9,531 nucleotides of DNA from an uncultured bacterium (GTDB taxonomy: Bacteria; Eisenbacteria; RBG-16-71-46; CAIMUX01), in NCBI GenBank assembly GCA_946886185.1, contig CAMPIC010000070.1, positions 1 to 9,531 of the forward strand, in the 5' to 3' direction. Positions 1 to 6,512 of this stretch are shown here, one piece after another. A program made the position numbers and the translations under genes. Under the pieces are notes generated by a model. That model saw nothing but the letters and a program-made list of their open reading frames with translations. It ran no database searches and had not been told where the DNA came from. Each line of letters begins with the position of its first letter. Within the stretch, counting starts at the first letter, position 1.

Positions 1-2184
1 GGATACTGGACGCTCGAACTCTCCGAGGGCAGTTCCTCGACAGCTACCCTCTCACTCGTCGCACCGGGCGGTGTGAACGGAGAGGCGATTCTCATCGTCG
101 ACGGCAAACGACGTGGCTACGTTCCGTCCGAGGCCCGTCATGCTGGAATCAATGCGTCGGCGCCAAGCGCCACGATCGGCGATCCGCTCCACGAATACCT
201 CTCGGTTCGACAGCATCATGTGCTCATGCAGTCCCTGGGGCAGAATCTCGTCATGCCCGAGGGGCTCATCGGGGCACCGCTTGAGGCGTTCACCCAGATC
301 GACTCGACGCTCCGCGCAGCCCTTCTCCCTTACGAGCCCGTTCGCATCGACAAGGTCTTCCGCCGGTCATCCGCTGAACGGGACAGTATCCTTGTCCTGT
401 CCGATGGATACCATCTCCGGATGCCGGAGCTTTGGAAAATCGTGAAGGTCACAGTAACGGATTCGAGCTATGTCGATTCGCTCATCGCGGATCTCGACGA
501 GACCGGGGCGACCCGTTTTGCGGAGACCAACAGTAAAGGTGAGTTTGCCACCACGGTTCCAGACGACCCGCGCCTTTCAGACCAATGGCATCTTGAGAAC
601 GACGGCGCCGGACCATGTCTTGAAGACTCCGACATCGATGCGACGACAGCATGGGACATCAGCGTCGGGGACCCCGACGTGTTGGTCGCCATCGTTGACT
701 CAGGGATCTATCGCGATCACGAGGACCTTCAGGGCCGCACGATCCTTGGCGACATTGCCCATGGAGTAGCATGCGGGGACACAGTGAAGCCGTACCATGG
801 AACCTACGTCGCGGGGGCGTTTGCGGCCGCGACTGACAACAGCACCGGCATCGCCGCGGTGGACTGGAATTGCACACTCCTGAGCAAGTGTGTGAATTCG
901 GATGTCGATACGGTGGCTGCCGCCATCTACGAAGCTGCCGATGCGGGAGCTGACATCATCAACCTCAGCCTTGCGTGGGTGGAGGGGATGCATGACTCGA
1001 CCGAACCACTGCGGCAGGCGCTGCTGAGCGCGTTTTATCGTGGCGCAACGCCCGTTGCCGCTGCCGGCAACTGGAACGTCCAGGAATGGCGGAGGTTTCC
1101 GGCTGCGTATCCTCATGTCGTCGGTGTTGGCTGGCTTGGCTGCTTTGACAACCTCAAGTTCAGTGCGCACAACGGATGGTTGGATGTGGTGGCCCCCGGA
1201 GACATTCTGACGCTTGAGTACCTTGACCCCGACGCTTACGTTGTGGCAGGGGGAACTTCCCTAGCGTGTCCGATTGTGTCCGGGATCGCGAGTCTCGTCA
1301 TGTCGATTGATCGCGGTCTCAATCCGCCGCTGCACGACATGGACGTACAGCGCATTCTCGAACTGACTGCCGTCGACCTCGGTGCACAAGGATTCGATTC
1401 TCTGTCCTACGCATGGGGGCGTGTCAATGCCCAAGCCGCACTGGAGTACGTCACGTCGAACCTGATCTTGAACGACTTGACGGTTCCGGAGGGACAAGCT
1501 ACGCAGTACGGCGATCCAACGGCTTGGACAAGCGTTCTCTGGAACTTCCCACCACCGCCACACGCCCCCGGCGAGTACCTGTCACGGCGGTACGAAGTGC
1601 GCACAGGTACCGTCGAGTTCCCCATCACGTTCTCAGAGGTGCCAGACGTCTGGACACGCCTTGGTGGGACCGTCGGTCGGGATGCCGCCGATCCACAGGA
1701 GTTTGACTTTCCGTGGGGTGACGTCGTGGACACGACGACAACAAGCTGCGTGCTTCGGACCTATGTCTATGAGGTGGACATCGGGGAAGCCGAAAACGTA
1801 TGGTGGCCCGCCCCGCCGTCGGGGGTTCGCTTTGCGTACACCGTTGCAGGAACCGCCAATCCTAGCGCGGCACCAGAAGATGGCGCAACCCCCGGCCAGC
1901 CGCTCGCGGTGCAAGCGACCGTCGACCATGCAAACGGCTCCCAACACGTCCATTTCAGACTCTTGCCAAGCGGCGATCCTTCAGAGGGTGAACTCACCGT
2001 CTATGATGTATCCGGGCGGGTCGTGTGGTCGATTCGCCCCATGGCGGGGCAAACAGATGATGGGGTCGTGGTTTGGAATGGCCGAACCACTGCAGGCCGA
2101 GACGCCCCCTCTGGAGTGTACTTTGCCACATGGAGGATGCAGGGTCTGGGAAGTGCTCGAACACGTTTCGTGCTCGTCCGTTAA
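1..2184 (+). CDS. Subtilisin-family (S8) serine protease with C-terminal FlgD-like domain, 5' end missing
   Basis: Secreted endopeptidase; substrate unknown. The frame is open from base 1 to the TAA at 2182-2184 (727 visible residues), so the true start lies off the left edge; the GTG at 73 is internal because coding-like sequence precedes it. Counting the codon at base 1 as residue 1, the catalytic residues are Asp233 (VDSG), His266 (HGTYVAG) and Ser420 (GTSLACP), with oxyanion Asn357 (AAGNW), so the protease should be active. Residues about 1-225 form an N-terminal region ending in DQWHLENDG and DIDATTAWD, typical just before bacterial subtilase domains. Residues about 485-640 are a beta-rich region I do not recognise. 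Residues about 645-727 (LTVYDVSGR, SGVYFATW) match the FlgD-Ig-like domain that ends many exported FCB proteins; it has no PNPF linker. The next gene starts 16 nt downstream, suggesting co-transcription. The family assignment is very secure; the target is not known. Confidence 0.95.
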   Translation, partial: GYWTLELSEGSSSTATLSLVAPGGVNGEAILIVDGKRRGYVPSEARHAGINASAPSATIGDPLHEYLSVRQHHVLMQSLGQNLVMPEGLIGAPLEAFTQIDSTLRAALLPYEPVRIDKVFRRSSAERDSILVLSDGYHLRMPELWKIVKVTVTDSSYVDSLIADLDETGATRFAETNSKGEFATTVPDDPRLSDQWHLENDGAGPCLEDSDIDATTAWDISVGDPDVLVAIVDSGIYRDHEDLQGRTILGDIAHGVACGDTVKPYHGTYVAGAFAAATDNSTGIAAVDWNCTLLSKCVNSDVDTVAAAIYEAADAGADIINLSLAWVEGMHDSTEPLRQALLSAFYRGATPVAAAGNWNVQEWRRFPAAYPHVVGVGWLGCFDNLKFSAHNGWLDVVAPGDILTLEYLDPDAYVVAGGTSLACPIVSGIASLVMSIDRGLNPPLHDMDVQRILELTAVDLGAQGFDSLSYAWGRVNAQAALEYVTSNLILNDLTVPEGQATQYGDPTAWTSVLWNFPPPPHAPGEYLSRRYEVRTGTVEFPITFSEVPDVWTRLGGTVGRDAADPQEFDFPWGDVVDTTTTSCVLRTYVYEVDIGEAENVWWPAPPSGVRFAYTVAGTANPSAAPEDGATPGQPLAVQATVDHANGSQHVHFRLLPSGDPSEGELTVYDVSGRVVWSIRPMAGQTDDGVVVWNGRTTAGRDAPSGVYFATWRMQGLGSARTRFVLVR

Positions 2185-2189
2185 CGACC

Positions 2190-2196
2190 GGAGGAA
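2190..2196 (+). promoter_or_regulatory. Shine-Dalgarno site fixing the start at 2201
   Basis: GGAGGAA lies just after the protease stop codon and its GGAGG core is 6 nt before the ATG at 2201. The reading frame extends upstream to 1661 inside the protease gene, so this site is what decides the start of the second gene. Confidence 0.7.
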
Positions 2197-2200
2197 GACA

Positions 2201-2896
2201 ATGAGGACTCAATGGGACTCCTGGAGTCGGACTGACCTGGAAACCCTTCGTGGGATGCTTTGCTTCTGCGTGACGTGCTGGACATGCGGACTTGGCGAGC
2301 CCTGCTTGGCAGGGCCGCATGCCGGCGGTACGCTCATCGTTCACGCAAATGAGTCGATCGTCTATACGGACGGTTCCAACGGGTTCTGCTGGCAAAGTGA
2401 GTTGGAGTCGTGCGCAACGGCAACTTCGACCGTTTCGACCGAAACGTCGATTCCAATCGTGTTCTACGTCTTTGCGGCCTTTCCTGCAGAATCGAATCCG
2501 GAGCTGATCGCTGTGTCCTTCGGCATCGAATACGATGCCGCGCTTCTCTCAATCGTGGAGAGTGGGCACTGCGCTGAGATCGAACAGCACACCGACGAGT
2601 GGCCGCTTCCGGGCAGCGGACTGGTACTGATGTGGAATCAGCCACAACACGAGCGCCTTCTAGAGCTCGCATGGTTCGCCGGGGTATCACAGGCTGATGA
2701 ACCCAGTGCGTTTGAACTGGGCGAGCACCCAACTCAAGGCGGCGTTTTCATCGGAGATTGGCCCCAAACCCCCGTGGACTACATCGCCGACTACGGCGCT
2801 CTCGGCTTCGGCGTACCGGGGTATCTCCCGTGCCCGGACGGGCCGGTCCCGACGAATGAGCGAAGCTGGGGCGGAGTGAAGGCCGCGTTCTGGTAG
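2201..2896 (+). CDS. Secreted protein of unknown function with SWG-VK C-terminal tail
   Basis: A 231-residue protein of unknown function. The ATG at 2201 is chosen because of GGAGG 6 nt upstream; the frame opens earlier but only inside the protease gene. Residues about 16-41 look like an atypical export signal: a hydrophobic stretch ending near GPHA, but with five cysteines (21, 23, 26, 29, 35). The body starts GGTLIVHANE and contains VSFGIEYDAALL, which resembles the beta-strand pattern of cohesin-like folds, then WPLPGSGLVLMWN, a WFAG segment, HPTQGGVF and YLPCP, and it ends SWGGVKAAFW. From memory, proteins with the same start and with SWG-x-[IV]-K tails recur in Candidatus Eisenbacteria-type genomes; this was not checked by search. 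No catalytic motif is visible. It follows the protease by 16 nt, so the two are probably co-expressed; a structural or surface role is only a guess. Confidence 0.8.
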   Translation: MRTQWDSWSRTDLETLRGMLCFCVTCWTCGLGEPCLAGPHAGGTLIVHANESIVYTDGSNGFCWQSELESCATATSTVSTETSIPIVFYVFAAFPAESNPELIAVSFGIEYDAALLSIVESGHCAEIEQHTDEWPLPGSGLVLMWNQPQHERLLELAWFAGVSQADEPSAFELGEHPTQGGVFIGDWPQTPVDYIADYGALGFGVPGYLPCPDGPVPTNERSWGGVKAAFW

Positions 2897-2910
2897 CCCG
2901 CTGTATCGCC

Positions 2911-2920
2911 AGGAAGGAGG
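2911..2920 (+). promoter_or_regulatory. Strong Shine-Dalgarno site for the broken propeller gene
   Basis: AGGAAGGAGG lies 7 nt before the ATG at 2928, in the 31-nt gap after the preceding gene. It shows that the original start of the propeller gene is 2928, far upstream of the longest uninterrupted frame. It also suggests the gene once belonged to the same transcript as the two genes before it. Confidence 0.7.
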
Positions 2921-3340
2921 CCGACTCATGTTCAACAGGGGCCGTGGGCCTGCATTGTGGACAATCCTCGCCTTGGCGTCGATGTTCGCCGTCGCGGTAA
3001 CGGTGACGGACCGAAGCAAGCGCCATGATCAACTCCCCGATCTCGCGAGCTCCGATGGTCTCCACCCGCCGATAGGCAAGCGCGCGGGCATGTACCCCAA
3101 CGATTAGTTTCATCGGCAGCGCGCCTATCCCAATCCCGACTATTCAGCCTCGGCGGTCGAGCGCGTGCTCAGCGCGGCCCGCGCGCAGCGGAACCCCGCA
3201 ACCTGGGGCCGGCGGGAGACCCGTTCGGCGCCCGAGAAGCAGACGAGACACCCTGGGTTCCGTCCGGACCCCTGAACATTGGCGGGCGGATCACGGCCGT
3301 CGCCGTACATCCCGACGTCTCCGACCGCATTTTCATCGGC

Positions 3341-5224
3341 GTGGCCACGGGCGGCGTCTTTCGATCGGAGGATGACGGTGCAACCTGGACCTCCGTGTTC
3401 GACGCGATCGGCCCATTTTCCATCGGGGCGATCGCGATCGACCCGCAGGATCCGGACCGCATCTACGTGGGCACGGGCGAAGCCAATGCCAGCGGCGACT
3501 CCTTTCCCGGCGCCGGGCTCTTCGTCTCGACCGATGCCGGGAATACGTGGACCTCGCTCGGTCTCGAAACCACTCGCCACATCGGCCGAATCGCGGTCGA
3601 TCCCATGGACGCCGATCTCGTATACGTCGCGGCGGTGGGCGCTTTGTTCTCGACTGGCCCCGACCGCGGACTTTACCGCACGACGGATGGCGGGATGAGC
3701 TGGACGCAGCATCTCGCACTCACCGACTCGACGGGCGTGATCGATGTGCTCATCGATCCGAGCGACTCCGACCGCCTGTTCGCCGCGACTTGGGAGCGTA
3801 CTCGCCACCCGGACCAGCGGGCGATGGGCGGACTCACGAGCGGCGTGTACCGATCAACGGATCGAGGAGATACCTGGATGCTGCTCGAAGGTGGCCTGCC
3901 GGAGGCGTCCGAAACGGGCGGAAGGATCGGGCTCGCCGCCGTGCCGTCCGCGCCTGGCACTTTCCTCGCCACCTATGCCAACGATCCCGGCTTCTACGCC
4001 GGCACGTTTCGGACGACCAACTTCGGGGATACATGGGCGCGGCTGAACGACGCCGCGATCGGAGGCGTGTACCTTTCCTTCGGTTGGTACTTCGGCAATG
4101 TCCGGGTGGACCCGACGGATGAAGACCGCATCTATGTTCTCGGTGTGCCCTTGGTCCGGAGCACGAACGGCGGAATGAGCTGGACCGATGCGTCGAACGG
4201 CATGCACGTTGATCACCATGATCTCTGGATCGATCCGAATGATCCGTCCCATATGGTGGCCGGAAATGATGGCGGCGTTTACATCTCGAGCAACGCGGGC
4301 ACTTCGTGGACCCACGTCCAAACCTTGCCACTCACCCAGTTCTACGCCGGGACCATTGACCCGAGTCTCCCCGAGCGCATCTACGGCGGCGCGCAAGACA
4401 CGGGAACGAGCCGAACGCTGACTGGAGCGGACGACGATTGGGACCAGATCTTGGGAGGAGACGGCTTCTATTGCCTGGTCGACCCTGCGAACTCAAACCG
4501 CCTCTGGGCCGAGTTCCAGTACGGCGACCTTTATCGTTCCACGAACGGCGGCGCGAACTGGACCAGCGCTACGAGCGGGATCGATGGAGCAGACCGACGG
4601 AACTGGTCTACACCGCTGGTCGCTGAGCCGGGTAGCTCGAATATCCTCTACTACGGGACCTATCGCGTCTGGCGTTCCACGAACGGTGCGGGAAGCTGGA
4701 GCGCCATCAGCAGCGACCTCACGGACGGGACAGGCGGCACCGAACTGCCGTTTCATACGATCACGACCATCGCCGTGGCTCCTTCGGACAACGACCGTCT
4801 CTACGTCGGAACGGACGACGCCCACGTCTGGACTTCGAGCAACACCGGCTCCTCATGGACCGAGATTACCGCCGGCCTGCCCACTCGCTGGGTCACGCGC
4901 GTGGCGGTTGATCCCGACGACCCGCTGATCGCCTATGTAACGCATTCCGGTTATCACGAGGATGAGGCGATTCCCCACGTGCACCGAACCACTGATGCCG
5001 GGGCTAACTGGACGCCGATCACCGAAGGTCTTCCCGATGCGGCAGTAAATGTGATCGAGGTCGATCCGCTTTCCGAATCCGTTTACCGAACACGTCACCC
5101 TGCAACTGGTCGGTCCGGGGGCGGCCGCAGTGCGGATCGAAGTCTACGATGCGGGCGGGCGTCGGGTTCGCGACCTCGGAGCGACACCCGAGTCCCCATC
5201 AACCGAAGCAACGAAGACGAGTGA
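3341..5224 (+). CDS. Longest uninterrupted frame of the broken propeller gene
   Basis: This stretch of 627 codons holds nearly all of the propeller and is what an automatic caller would probably report. Its GTG at 3341 has no ribosome binding site and lies inside the first blade (IFIGVATGGVFRS), so it is not a natural start; the frame is coding-like back to about 3209. Asp boxes begin near 3365, 3528, 3681, 3855, 4014, 4161, 4288, 4536, 4677, 4838 and 4988. They alternate with VDP-x-x-x-x-R-x-YVGT repeats (for example AIDPQDPDRIYVGTG). The last repeat stops at VIEVDPL (about 5069), after which the frame yields SESVYRTRHPATG and arginine-rich residues to TGA 5222-5224. That tail is out-of-frame translation of the FlgD-like domain. 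This entry is part of the pseudogene 2928-5360 and probably makes no functional protein as it stands. Confidence 0.6.
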   Translation: MATGGVFRSEDDGATWTSVFDAIGPFSIGAIAIDPQDPDRIYVGTGEANASGDSFPGAGLFVSTDAGNTWTSLGLETTRHIGRIAVDPMDADLVYVAAVGALFSTGPDRGLYRTTDGGMSWTQHLALTDSTGVIDVLIDPSDSDRLFAATWERTRHPDQRAMGGLTSGVYRSTDRGDTWMLLEGGLPEASETGGRIGLAAVPSAPGTFLATYANDPGFYAGTFRTTNFGDTWARLNDAAIGGVYLSFGWYFGNVRVDPTDEDRIYVLGVPLVRSTNGGMSWTDASNGMHVDHHDLWIDPNDPSHMVAGNDGGVYISSNAGTSWTHVQTLPLTQFYAGTIDPSLPERIYGGAQDTGTSRTLTGADDDWDQILGGDGFYCLVDPANSNRLWAEFQYGDLYRSTNGGANWTSATSGIDGADRRNWSTPLVAEPGSSNILYYGTYRVWRSTNGAGSWSAISSDLTDGTGGTELPFHTITTIAVAPSDNDRLYVGTDDAHVWTSSNTGSSWTEITAGLPTRWVTRVAVDPDDPLIAYVTHSGYHEDEAIPHVHRTTDAGANWTPITEGLPDAAVNVIEVDPLSESVYRTRHPATGRSGGGRSADRSLRCGRASGSRPRSDTRVPINRSNEDE

Positions 5225-5360
5225 ATCCTCGAGCCCAGAAGTGGCCGCACTCGTCTTCGATGGCCTCGACACCGAAGGTCATCGTATTCCCGCTGGAGTT
5301 TACTTTGCGCGAACTGCATCGCGGCCGGGAGCCGAGATTCGGATCGTGCGGTTGCCGTGA
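5070..5360 (+). other. Out-of-frame PNPF linker and FlgD-Ig-like domain of the propeller gene
   Basis: Read in the frame of base 5070 this stretch gives FPNPFTEHVTLQL, then VRIEVYDAGGRRVRDL, VFDGLDTEGHRIPAGVYFA and a basic end IRIVRLP before the TGA at 5358-5360. This is the usual C-terminal module of exported FCB-group proteins: a PNPF linker followed by a small beta-sandwich. It overlaps the end of the propeller frame but is shifted relative to it, so it is reached only if the frame changes near 5069. It has no start codon with a ribosome binding site of its own (the first GTG is 5130), so it is a gene fragment and not a separate gene. Confidence 0.8.
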
Positions 5361-5517
5361 AGTTGAGACCGTCGTCCGAGGTCGTGAATTCGACGGCGGC
5401 GCGGGCGGAGTCCAGTGCAGTCGTGCGCGCGAGGGTGGAAGCAGCTCGCGCATCCATCGGGATCGGTTCGCGGTTACTCCAGACCATGCGGGAATCGCGA
5501 GTGAAATAGGCGGCTCA

Positions 5518-5799
5518 ATGCGAAAGGAAGGTGACATGGGCCCCGGCTCGAGCAGCTCCTTCCAGATCAGTGGCACCGGTCCGACCGTGTTCTGCAACAG
5601 CCAGATGAGTGTGGAGCAGATCGATCGGTACTGCGAGCTCTGCCCCGGCACGCGGGCGTTCCTGGAACGCGCCGTGTCACTTTTACTTTCTGCGCGCGGC
5701 GTGCATCGGTCGCTCCGAGTGGCCCGCGTCGGCCAGTGCAAATGCTCCGCGCACAACCATTTGCGCCGGCCGCACGTTTTTCTGCAGGTATTCCCATAG
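5518..5799 (+). pseudogene. Remnant of the C-terminal domain of a ComM/YifB-type Mg-chelatase-like ATPase
   Basis: From ATG 5518 (or 5536, preceded by AAGGAAGG) the frame runs to TAG 5797-5799. Its middle part, about 5560-5727, reads FCNSQMSVEQIDRYCEL and then FLERAVSLLLSARGVHRSLRVAR. This matches the C-terminal pattern of the ComM/YifB family: CNA-x-M, then I-x-x-x-C-x-L, then LSARA-x-x-R-x-LKVARTIADL. The family is about 500 residues long with an AAA+ ATPase core and helps process incoming DNA in transformation. Here only about 55 codons survive. The ATPase domain is absent upstream, and similarity stops after VAR, where TIADL is expected in any frame. Codons end mostly in G/C up to about 5676, then a run of A/T-ending codons appears inside the motif. 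It is best read as a deletion remnant and non-functional. The match was recognised by eye and not scored. Confidence 0.6.
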
Positions 5800-5903
5800 G
5801 CTCCCGATCTCTCCGGAAGACAGGCCGCAGGAACACGTTGGAATCAGGACGGAGATCGCCCCCTCCGTTCCTACGGCACGCGGGAAGCCGTTCGGCCGAC
5901 CGC

Positions 5904-5910
5904 GGGAGGA
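5904..5910 (+). promoter_or_regulatory. Shine-Dalgarno site deciding the start at 5922
   Basis: GGGAGGA lies 11 nt before the ATG at 5922, slightly far but the only good site near this frame. The same frame is open back to 5736, but that part is rich in R, S, P and G and does not look coding, so the start at 5922 is preferred. Confidence 0.5.
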
Positions 5911-5921
5911 CTCGTAAGCCC

Positions 5922-6350
5922 ATGGGCGGAACGGCACTAGGTGGAGCTTTGACCCGCGGTTCCGACGGGGCTTGGTACTGGGCCGACGGCACTCCCGAGC
6001 CGCGCGTCACCGATCTGCGCATGAGCGATTGGTTCCGCTTCACGACCCGGGAAGAAGAGGGCCGGGTCTACATCGAGGTGCCGATGGCCAAGGCCAAGTC
6101 GGATCCGCAGCTCACCTGGGTTCGCTACGGCCACTATCGAATGGCCTCTTCCTCCCAGCCCGACGACTCCGTGCTCTCTCCGCGGGCGCGCCGCGCGTTC
6201 ACGTTCGAGGAGCAGCCCAAAGCTCCCGAGGTGTACCTCGTCCCGAAGGACGACTGGGACCGGATCGAGCTCGCGAAGATCGACGCTCGCTGGGATCCCG
6301 CCCATCACGAGGACATCATCGCGAAAGCCCGGGAAGTGAACGCCCGCTAG
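5922..6350 (+). CDS. Protein of unknown function, 142 residues
   Basis: I do not recognise this protein. Starting at ATG 5922 it has 142 residues, ends at TAG 6348-6350, and shows G/C-rich third codon positions typical of coding sequence here. It has no signal peptide and no membrane segment, so it is predicted to be cytoplasmic. Visible stretches are aromatic-rich near the N-terminus (GAWYWADG, MSDWFRFTTREEEGRVYIEVPM), a central TWVRYGHYRM, and a charged, probably helical C-terminus (DDWDRIELAKIDARWDP, then EDIIAKAREVNAR). The beginning MGGTALGGALTRG is simple in composition, so the N-terminus could itself be a junction with lost sequence upstream; the 561-base gene-poor stretch lies directly before it. 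The M16 gene starts 162 nt downstream, too far to assume an operon. No functional claim can be made. Confidence 0.6.
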   Translation: MGGTALGGALTRGSDGAWYWADGTPEPRVTDLRMSDWFRFTTREEEGRVYIEVPMAKAKSDPQLTWVRYGHYRMASSSQPDDSVLSPRARRAFTFEEQPKAPEVYLVPKDDWDRIELAKIDARWDPAHHEDIIAKAREVNAR

Positions 6351-6447
6351 GACCGCCATCGCTCGGGCATTCCGGGTTCCATCCGCACAGGCACCATCGC
6401 CTGCCGAGCCCTCCAGGAGTACACTGCCGCAGTTCGACCGAGGCCCT

Positions 6448-6464
6448 ACGCGCGCTCGGCGCGT
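6448..6464 (+). repeat. Small GC-rich inverted repeat upstream of the M16 protease gene
   Basis: ACGCGC (6448-6453) and GCGCGT (6459-6464) are perfect inverted repeats around a 5-nt loop, 48 nt before the ATG at 6513. It could be an operator or part of a leader hairpin. No T run follows, so it is a poor terminator. A 6-bp repeat arises easily by chance in DNA this GC-rich. I see no clear -35/-10 promoter in the 162-nt gap 6351-6512. Confidence 0.3.
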
Positions 6465-6501
6465 CCGCCTCGGATGTTTCGCATTCTCCCGAACCTGCGT
6501 C

Positions 6502-6506
6502 AGGAG
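6502..6506 (+). promoter_or_regulatory. Shine-Dalgarno site deciding the M16 protease start at 6513
   Basis: AGGAG lies 6 nt before the ATG at 6513. The in-frame ATG at 6474 has no such site and would add 13 residues in front of a good signal peptide, so 6513 is the likelier start. Confidence 0.7.
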
Positions 6507-6512
6507 TTCCAA

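Larger units (their letters stand above)
2928..5360 (+). pseudogene. Exported Asp-box (BNR/sortilin-like) beta-propeller protein with FlgD-like C-terminus, broken by one stop and two frame changes
   Basis: Three reading frames join into one recognisable protein. Piece 1 starts at ATG 2928 with a signal or anchor segment (residues about 9-27, ALWTILALASMFAVAVTVT) and runs through MYPND to a TAG at 3105-3107. The same frame then continues FHRQRAYPNPDYSASAVERV, the normal sequence before such propellers. Piece 2, one frame over from about 3209, carries WVPSGPLNIGGRITAVAVHP and eleven Asp boxes (S/T-x-D/N-x-G-x-T/S-W style). Piece 3 starts at 5070 with FPNPF and the FlgD-Ig-like domain (VRIEVYDAGGRRVRDL, IPAGVYFART) and stops at 5358-5360. 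Related proteins are large exported propellers of unclear ligand. The three lesions mean no full-length product unless the sequence has errors; decay versus assembly error cannot be settled here. Confidence 0.82.
5361..5921 (+). other. Gene-poor stretch of 561 bases, holding one degraded gene remnant
   Basis: Between the propeller gene and the next intact gene I see no complete gene. Bases 5361-5517 show no recognisable product in any frame. Bases about 5560-5727 carry the ComM-like remnant listed separately. Bases 5728-5903 show nothing I recognise on the + strand; the minus strand has an 84-codon open frame (5937-5683), which I reject because part of it is antisense to the remnant. No terminator-like hairpin with a T run and no insertion-sequence ends were seen by eye. 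Confidence 0.6.

Noticed and set aside
73..75. GTG at 73 as the start of the subtilase
   Set aside because: The frame is open and coding-like from base 1 (GYWTLELSEG), and no ribosome binding site precedes 73.
1661..2200. Upstream extension of the second gene inside the protease gene
   Set aside because: It is an out-of-frame shadow of the protease; ATG 2201 has its own ribosome binding site.
2431..2446. Inverted repeat CGTTTC-GACC-GAAACG in the second gene
   Set aside because: Only 6 bp and inside coding sequence; expected by chance at this length.
3105..3107. Amber codon read as an amino acid (stop codon recoding)
   Set aside because: TAG ends two other genes in the window at the expected places (2894-2896 and 6348-6350), and the same gene has two further lesions, so damage or error is simpler.
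3140..3808. Long minus-strand frame opposite the propeller gene
   Set aside because: Rich in R, G, A and D with no recognisable domain, and the opposite strand carries clear Asp-box repeats; a GC-driven shadow.
5060..5075. Programmed ribosomal frameshift between propeller and FlgD-like domain
   Set aside because: No slippery heptamer is visible and the propeller repeat is cut short at the same point, which points to a deletion.
5683..5937. Minus-strand 84-codon open frame with a fairly protein-like translation (PTCSCGLSSGEIGSLWEYL)
   Set aside because: Its last third is exactly antisense to the ComM-like remnant, its start overlaps the gene at 5922, and I recognise no family in it. A chance frame in GC-rich DNA is likelier, though not excluded.
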